Origin: Gemmataceae bacterium
GTDB lineage: Bacteria; Planctomycetota; Planctomycetia; Gemmatales; Gemmataceae
DNA length: 39,858 nucleotides
Reading direction: 5' to 3'
Assembly: GCA_019748295.1 (NCBI GenBank)
Contig: JAIEPT010000168.1
Coordinates: forward strand, 1-39,858
Part shown: in pieces, positions 34,119 to 39,858 of the stretch
How positions within the stretch are numbered: position 1 is the stretch's first letter
Layout: each line of letters opens with the position of its first letter
Notes under the pieces: generated by a model
Database searches by the model: none
Told to the model about the DNA's origin: nothing
Seen by the model: only the letters and a program-made list of their open reading frames with translations
Program-made: the position numbers and the translations under genes

Positions 34119-35681
34119 TTAACGCACGCGAACCTGGAACGTGATGAGCCCGCTTTCGCCCGGCAGCAGCGATCCGGGGAACTCCCATCGAAGCGTCGAG
34201 GACCCCGCTTCGTTCGGCGTCACGGTGAACGTCGCTTCGCGGTCGGTGCGGGTGCTGCCGGCGACGTAGGCGAAGCGGGTCGCAAGGCTGTCGGTCACCA
34301 CGATGTTGGTGATCGGTTGGCCGCCCTGATTTGCGTACTTCAACGTGAAGGTCACCATGTCGCCGATGTTGGCGCCGCGTTTGTCGGGCCACTTGATGAT
34401 CAGCAGCGGACGGTCGGCCGGTTCCGGCGTTTGCGGCGGCGGGCAGGAGACATCGACCGCGGCGGGCCCTTTGAGTTGGGCGGTCACACGGAGGTTTTGC
34501 ACTTTTCCGGTCACGCTGGTCAGCACCACATTCTCAGCTCCCGATGGGCGAAGCTTGCTGCCGGCCTGTTCCAAAGCGATTCGTTGATCCGCTTCGGAGA
34601 TGCCCTTCCTGGCATTCATTTCGGCGAAGCCATGAGCCACGCGGGCGGCTCCGGGCGCGAGGCGGGTGCCTTGCAAGGCCAGCACGGTCTCATGCCGCAG
34701 CAAGATGTAGCGTGGTACGCAGACGCCGACTCGGTTGGAGACGGCGAGCTTTTCTCGTCCCTTGCTGTCGGTGTATTTGGCGACCGTGTCGGTCGAATCC
34801 AGCCCCACGATGCGGCCCGTGCGGCGATCGATGCCGGCCGGGGTTCCGATGTCGCCGCCATCGGGGATTTTTACGAAGTTGTTCGCGTTCTCCGGCCCGA
34901 GGATCGGGTCCAGCACGGGCCAACAGGCGAACGGGATTTGCGGGCCGGCGGCAGGCATCGCGAGATTTTTCTCGCCTGGGAAAAGGATCGTGCCCGGTAT
35001 CGCGGACGCAACCAATTCTTCGGTCGTTGCCTTGCGTTGTCCCAGATGGATGGAAACGAGCGGTTTGCCGCGGTCGTTCGCTTCCGCCCACAGATTGACT
35101 TGCGGAGCAACCGACAACTCGATCGGATTCTCCGCCGTGGTATCGCGCGGGATGGCGATATCGGGCCGTTCGAGAACGACGAGCCGGGTAAGTAGCGTTC
35201 CTTGTTCCACGCTCGTCAGGTCATCCGGCGAAAAGACGATGGTGGCCGGGTAATCAGCGCCATTGAGTGGTGACCCGAGCAGCAGGCTGCCGCGAGCTTC
35301 GATCGTAGGGAAGAAGGCGACGCCGGGCAATCCCGGTATGTCGCTCAGCATCATGCGATAGGCGTAGCCAGGACGAAAGCCGACAACGGCAGGCGCATCG
35401 AAAGTCTTGCCCGCGGGTTCGCCGCGAAACAGCGTGACCTTCATCCCCTTCGGCCCTGCGATCCGCACATGCATGAGCGGCGGCAGACGCATCGGCTGAG
35501 GATTCGGCAGCATGCCGAACGGCGCCTGCATCGCACTCGGCCCCGGCGGCGGACGGTTCGGCCCGGCGTAGGGCATGATCGGCACAGGCTGGTTGCCTGC
35601 GAGAGGCGGATACTGCGCGAGCACTCGCTGCGCCGTGAAGACGCACGCCATCGCCAGCATCAGTATCCACGCACGCCGCAT
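34119..35681 (-). CDS. Exported protein with planctomycete module and C-terminal DUF11-type domain
   Basis: A 520-residue protein with signal peptide (MRRAWILMLAMACVFTAQRVLA) and a proline-rich stretch (about 25-70). Residues about 70-170 (GMKVTLFRGEP...PGYAYRMMLSDIPGLPGVAFFPTIEARGS) form a module shared with the next gene upstream on this strand. A middle region (about 200-390) has a conserved-looking NRVGVCVPRYILLR stretch. The C-terminal about 100 residues (IIKWPDKRGANIGDMVTFTLKYANQG...VTDSLATRFAYVAGS) are an Ig-like DUF11 domain. Surface or cell-wall attachment is plausible but unproven. AAGGA lies 8 nt before the ATG. Confidence 0.75.
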   Translation of the reverse strand: MRRAWILMLAMACVFTAQRVLAQYPPLAGNQPVPIMPYAGPNRPPPGPSAMQAPFGMLPNPQPMRLPPLMHVRIAGPKGMKVTLFRGEPAGKTFDAPAVVGFRPGYAYRMMLSDIPGLPGVAFFPTIEARGSLLLGSPLNGADYPATIVFSPDDLTSVEQGTLLTRLVVLERPDIAIPRDTTAENPIELSVAPQVNLWAEANDRGKPLVSIHLGQRKATTEELVASAIPGTILFPGEKNLAMPAAGPQIPFACWPVLDPILGPENANNFVKIPDGGDIGTPAGIDRRTGRIVGLDSTDTVAKYTDSKGREKLAVSNRVGVCVPRYILLRHETVLALQGTRLAPGAARVAHGFAEMNARKGISEADQRIALEQAGSKLRPSGAENVVLTSVTGKVQNLRVTAQLKGPAAVDVSCPPPQTPEPADRPLLIIKWPDKRGANIGDMVTFTLKYANQGGQPITNIVVTDSLATRFAYVAGSTRTDREATFTVTPNEAGSSTLRWEFPGSLLPGESGLITFQVRVR

Positions 35682-35708
35682 GAATCAATCCTTTTGGTTC
35701 CATTCGCT

Positions 35709-35813
35709 CAAGCCCAGGGGCGACCGTAGGGAGCTCCTGGGATCCAGACCGAAGACACATTGCTCTTCCGACACTCTGATCCCAGGAGCTCGCTACGCTC
35801 GCCCCTGGGCTTG
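35709..35813. repeat. REPIN-like inverted repeat, CAAGCCCAGGGGCGA family (copy 1)
   Basis: Arms at 35709-35744 and 35778-35813. The right arm has apex GCTACGC (complement GCGTAGC); the left arm has CCGTAGG, so both bases of the outer apex pair changed together. The spacer, CAGACCGAAGACACATTGCT and on, is shared with the copy at 38536, so the two are true copies. It lies between two minus-strand genes, 18 bp past the stop at 35832. Confidence 0.9.
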
Positions 35814-35831
35814 GGTCGTTTGCGATATGCC

Positions 35832-37604
<1,773 letters not shown>

Positions 37605-37692
37605 GGCCCGATCTCCCTTTATCCCGTGGTCGCTTATCGCTATATTCGGCGTGCCACGGACGGAACTTTCGTCAAAGATGGAACAACTTGCC

Positions 37693-38559
37693 ATGTCCAA
37701 AAAGAGTTTGGTGCTGGCTCCTTCGCTAGCTTGCCTGATCTGCTTGGGCGCAGGCGCCATCCCCGCTGATTTCCGCCTAGACTTCCTCAAAAGCCAAGTC
37801 GCCTTCGAGCCCGCCGCCGACCCCGATGCCGCCCGTTCGCTCCCTCCCGATCCGGCATCGCTGTTCGATGGTCCGCTGGAAGCGCTGGAACGGGCGCGGT
37901 GGCTTCGCGTCGAGATGACCCATCGCACCCAGATTCAAGGCAAACTCATCGACAAGTTCATCGAATCGAAGATCCGCGTGGTCCGCGGGCCAAAGGGTTT
38001 GTTTCGCCACGAAAGCGAAACGCAGCTTGGCAATCGATTTTCCCGCACGCTCGCCGTGAGCGACGGCATGGTCGTCGCTTTCTCGAAGCAGTTCGCCGAC
38101 CGTCCCCCCGACGTCAGCGGCCAACGGCTTCCCAAGGAAAATGCCTCCCAATGTGCGGACCTGATGAAGCAACATGGATTCGATTCGCCTCAGGCTCTCT
38201 TCCAAATGATTCGCAAGGGCCTGAAGGACGGGAAGGCGGAAGCAGGGCGATGGGGCTCCATTGAAGTCTTCCGAGTCGCAGGCGCGATTGACGTCGCCAA
38301 GGTGGGGGGAAATGCCCCGGGCACGCATTGCCATGTGTATTTCCGCCGTGACGACAGTTGGCCTTTCCGGGTCGAATGGTTCGAGAAGACAAGCCGCACT
38401 ACACGAACATTGGCGATCATCGAACTGACGGGCCTTGCCGTCGATGTTCCGCTGACGGAAGAGCAGTGCAAGGAAACATTCACCTTCCCGCGCGACGGCG
38501 CCCCCACGCGCCTCGCCGCGAAGCAGACGCCGACCCAAGCCCAGGGGCGAACGCAGTGA
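37693..38559 (+). CDS. Exported protein, LolA-like fold suspected
   Basis: A 288-residue protein with leader MSKKSLVLAPSLACLICLGA (GAIPA). After a Pro-rich start the chain has ALERARWLRVEMTHRTQIQGKLI, a beta-rich middle (IRVVRGPKGLFRHESETQLGNRFSRTLAVSDG), and near the end WPFRVEWFEKTSRTTRTLAIIELTGLAV, then FTFPRDGAP. This pattern resembles LolA-type or DUF1571 outer-membrane lipoprotein sorting folds, but I cannot make a firm match. ATG at 37693 is chosen over 37678 for its GGAA 10 nt upstream. It is divergent from the lipoprotein gene at 37604. The last eight residues (TQAQGRTQ) overlap the palindromic element from 38536. Confidence 0.65.
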   Translation: MSKKSLVLAPSLACLICLGAGAIPADFRLDFLKSQVAFEPAADPDAARSLPPDPASLFDGPLEALERARWLRVEMTHRTQIQGKLIDKFIESKIRVVRGPKGLFRHESETQLGNRFSRTLAVSDGMVVAFSKQFADRPPDVSGQRLPKENASQCADLMKQHGFDSPQALFQMIRKGLKDGKAEAGRWGSIEVFRVAGAIDVAKVGGNAPGTHCHVYFRRDDSWPFRVEWFEKTSRTTRTLAIIELTGLAVDVPLTEEQCKETFTFPRDGAPTRLAAKQTPTQAQGRTQ

Positions 38560-38640
38560 GTTCCTGGGTTCCAGACCGAAACCGTATCGCTCTTCCGACA
38601 CTCCGATCCCAGGAGCTCGCTGCGCTCGCCCCTGGGCTTG
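38536..38640. repeat. REPIN-like inverted repeat, CAAGCCCAGGGGCGA family (copy 2)
   Basis: Arms at 38536-38571 and 38605-38640, with spacer about 85% like that of the copy at 35709. The left arm has apex ACGCAGT and the right arm GCTGCGC (GCGCAGC): the outer pair A:T replaces G:C. It provides the last codons and stop of the preceding gene, and its end lies 10 bp before the start of the NYN-domain gene. Confidence 0.9.
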
Positions 38641-38650
38641 AGGATACGCC

Positions 38651-39592
38651 ATGACCGACGGCGATCGTTCGCTCGCCATCTTCATCGACTTCGAGAACCT
38701 CGCCCTCGGCTTTCAGGGCCGCCGCGATCGGTTCGACATCGAGCGAGTCCTCGCGCGTCTGGTCGAAAAGGGGAAGGTCGTCGCCAAAAAGGCGTACGCC
38801 GATTGGAGCCGATTCAAGGAATACACGGCCCCCTTGCATGAATCGGCCATCGAACTGATCGAGATCCCCAAGCGCAGCCAAACCGGCAAGAACTCGGCCG
38901 ATATCCGCCTCTGCGTCGATGCCATGGACCTGGCCTACTCGAAGGAGCACATCGACACGTTCGTCGTCGTTTCCGGCGACTCCGATTTCTCGCCCCTCGT
39001 CTCCAAGCTCAAGGAAAACGGCAAGCATGTCATCGGCCTGGGCATGCAGGAATCGACCTCCGAACTGCTTCGCGATAATTGCGACGAATTCATCTACTAC
39101 GAAGATTTGAATAAGAGCCCCACGCTCGCGCCGACGATCCCTTCCACTCTGCCGGAGCAGAAACGAAAGGCATTCGCGCTGCTGCTCGAATCGCTCCTCG
39201 CCCTTCGCCGCGAGAACAAGACCATCCTTTGGTCCTCGATGGTCAAGGACACGATGAAGCGGAAGAAGCCGTCGTTCAACGAGGCGTATCACGGCTACCG
39301 CACCTTCAGCGAACTGCTGCTGGATGCCCAGAAGGAAAGCCTTGTCGATCTCGATGTGGATGCCCGCAGCCGGACTTATGTGGTGACGCGTTTCGGCGCG
39401 GAGATGTCCGCCCCCGTACCTGTGTCTTCATCGGAAGTACGAAAGCGCCGCCGCCGCGTTCGGCCCAGAAAGCGGATGCTGAACGTCAACGACGAATCAG
39501 CTCCTGGCGACGCCGAAACCCCGCGCGACCTGCCCGCGCCGGAGCGCGATCCGCATGCGGAACGACCCCGGGACGACGATATTCCGTTTTAA
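38651..39592 (+). CDS. NYN-LOTUS protein, predicted RNA-acting nuclease
   Basis: A 313-residue protein with an N-terminal NYN/PIN-like domain (about 5-150; LabA/DUF88 type). Acidic active-site candidates: D13 (FIDFENL), D84 (NSADIRLCVDAMD), D110 and D112 (VVVSGDSDFSPL). It is followed by a LOTUS/OST-HTH domain (about 170-245; FALLLESLLALRRENKTI...PSFNEAYHGYRTFSELL), thought to bind RNA, a basic patch RKRRRRVRPRKR (about 265-276) and an acidic tail. Cleavage of RNA is inferred from the fold and residues. It may act in RNA processing or turnover; targets are unknown. GAGG lies 8 nt before the ATG, right next to the preceding palindromic element. Confidence 0.9.
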   Translation: MTDGDRSLAIFIDFENLALGFQGRRDRFDIERVLARLVEKGKVVAKKAYADWSRFKEYTAPLHESAIELIEIPKRSQTGKNSADIRLCVDAMDLAYSKEHIDTFVVVSGDSDFSPLVSKLKENGKHVIGLGMQESTSELLRDNCDEFIYYEDLNKSPTLAPTIPSTLPEQKRKAFALLLESLLALRRENKTILWSSMVKDTMKRKKPSFNEAYHGYRTFSELLLDAQKESLVDLDVDARSRTYVVTRFGAEMSAPVPVSSSEVRKRRRRVRPRKRMLNVNDESAPGDAETPRDLPAPERDPHAERPRDDDIPF

Positions 39593-39606
39593 GCGAGCAT
39601 GCAGTT

Positions 39607-39752
39607 CTCCCTTTCCCTCCGGGAGAGGGGCCGGGGGGTGAGCGAAGAACCATAACAACACGCGATAGCATGACTCTTTGCAAGAGTTCAACGTCCGCGC
39701 ATTGGGGGATGGTGCATCCCTCACCACAACCCTCTCCGGGAGGGAGAGGGAG
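39607..39752. repeat. Pyrimidine-rich inverted repeat, second copy
   Basis: Arms CTCCCTTTCCCTCCGGGAGA (from 39607) and AACCCTCTCCGGGAGGGAGA (ending at about 39752) surround a centre of about 80 bp. Same family as 28220-28332. It starts 15 bp past the NYN-LOTUS stop. Beyond it, to 39858, I see only two small hairpins: GACCCCTACCGGGGTC (39807-39822), and CCGGTGGTGTCGCTACGC.. paired with ACCACCGG near 39768-39796, again with a GCGTAGC-type apex. Confidence 0.75.
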
Positions 39753-39858
39753 AAAAGCAACCACGTCCGGTGGTGTCGCTACGCTCAACCACCGGCTACC
39801 TTATGTGACCCCTACCGGGGTCGATCGCAGCGAGGGTTGGAATCCCATCCTGTGATCA

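Overview
The window reads as chromosomal DNA of a planctomycete, most likely a Gemmata-type member of the Planctomycetota. This rests on two DUF1501 proteins, one DUF1549/DUF1553 protein with a CxxCH motif, a sulfatase, a surface protein with the planctomycete LExRxxP leader, many exported proteins without recognised function, high GC, and abundant palindromic intergenic repeats. No rRNA, tRNA, transposase, CRISPR array or phage gene was recognised. Bases 1-107 hold no gene I can support.

Layout. (1) 108-6013, minus strand: a small zinc-ribbon protein, then an LPS-type block in the order kdsD, kdsC, giant LptC/LptA-like protein. This matches the enterobacterial order kdsD-kdsC-lptC-lptA, but kdsD and kdsC are separated by about 0.5 kb of repeats that contain copies of the kdsD 3' end. 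(2) 6364-8638: an exported protein of unknown function and, divergently, an exported prenyltransferase/cyclase-like alpha-toroid protein, with a palindromic repeat between them. (3) 8783-13347, plus strand: a compact, overlapping bat operon (BatA, a BatB-TPR fusion, BatD, BatE) with no MoxR or DUF58 gene beside it. (4) 13664-21727, minus strand: an uncharacterised cytoplasmic-type protein, an exported WD40 protein, an 84-bp tandem array, and a 1361-residue surface protein whose DUF4394-like domain is interrupted by four 92-residue repeats. (5) 22044-28194, mostly plus strand: DUF1501, a possible 38-residue membrane protein, an SDR, the N-degron leucyltransferase Bpt, a DUF2784 membrane protein and DUF1549/DUF1553. 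(6) 28445-33740, minus strand: sulfatase, DUF1501, smpB and a tandem kinase/pseudokinase of WaaP/Kdo-kinase type. (7) 33863-39592: a truncated MPIHDW/DUF4058-type fragment, two exported proteins sharing a roughly 100-residue module, a LolA-like exported protein and a NYN-LOTUS predicted RNase.

The most unusual layer is between the genes. About ten elements consist of a small hairpin repeated as an inverted copy, a REPIN/BIME-like layout. Their stem sequences differ from family to family, but most apexes read GC-GNA-GC or T-GAA-A, which are GNA-type triloops. In two arms the outer apex pair is changed on both sides. Several elements supply the stop codon and last residues of the preceding gene. 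I propose these as an uncharacterised planctomycete palindrome family. All family and function calls are from reading the sequence; no database search was run.
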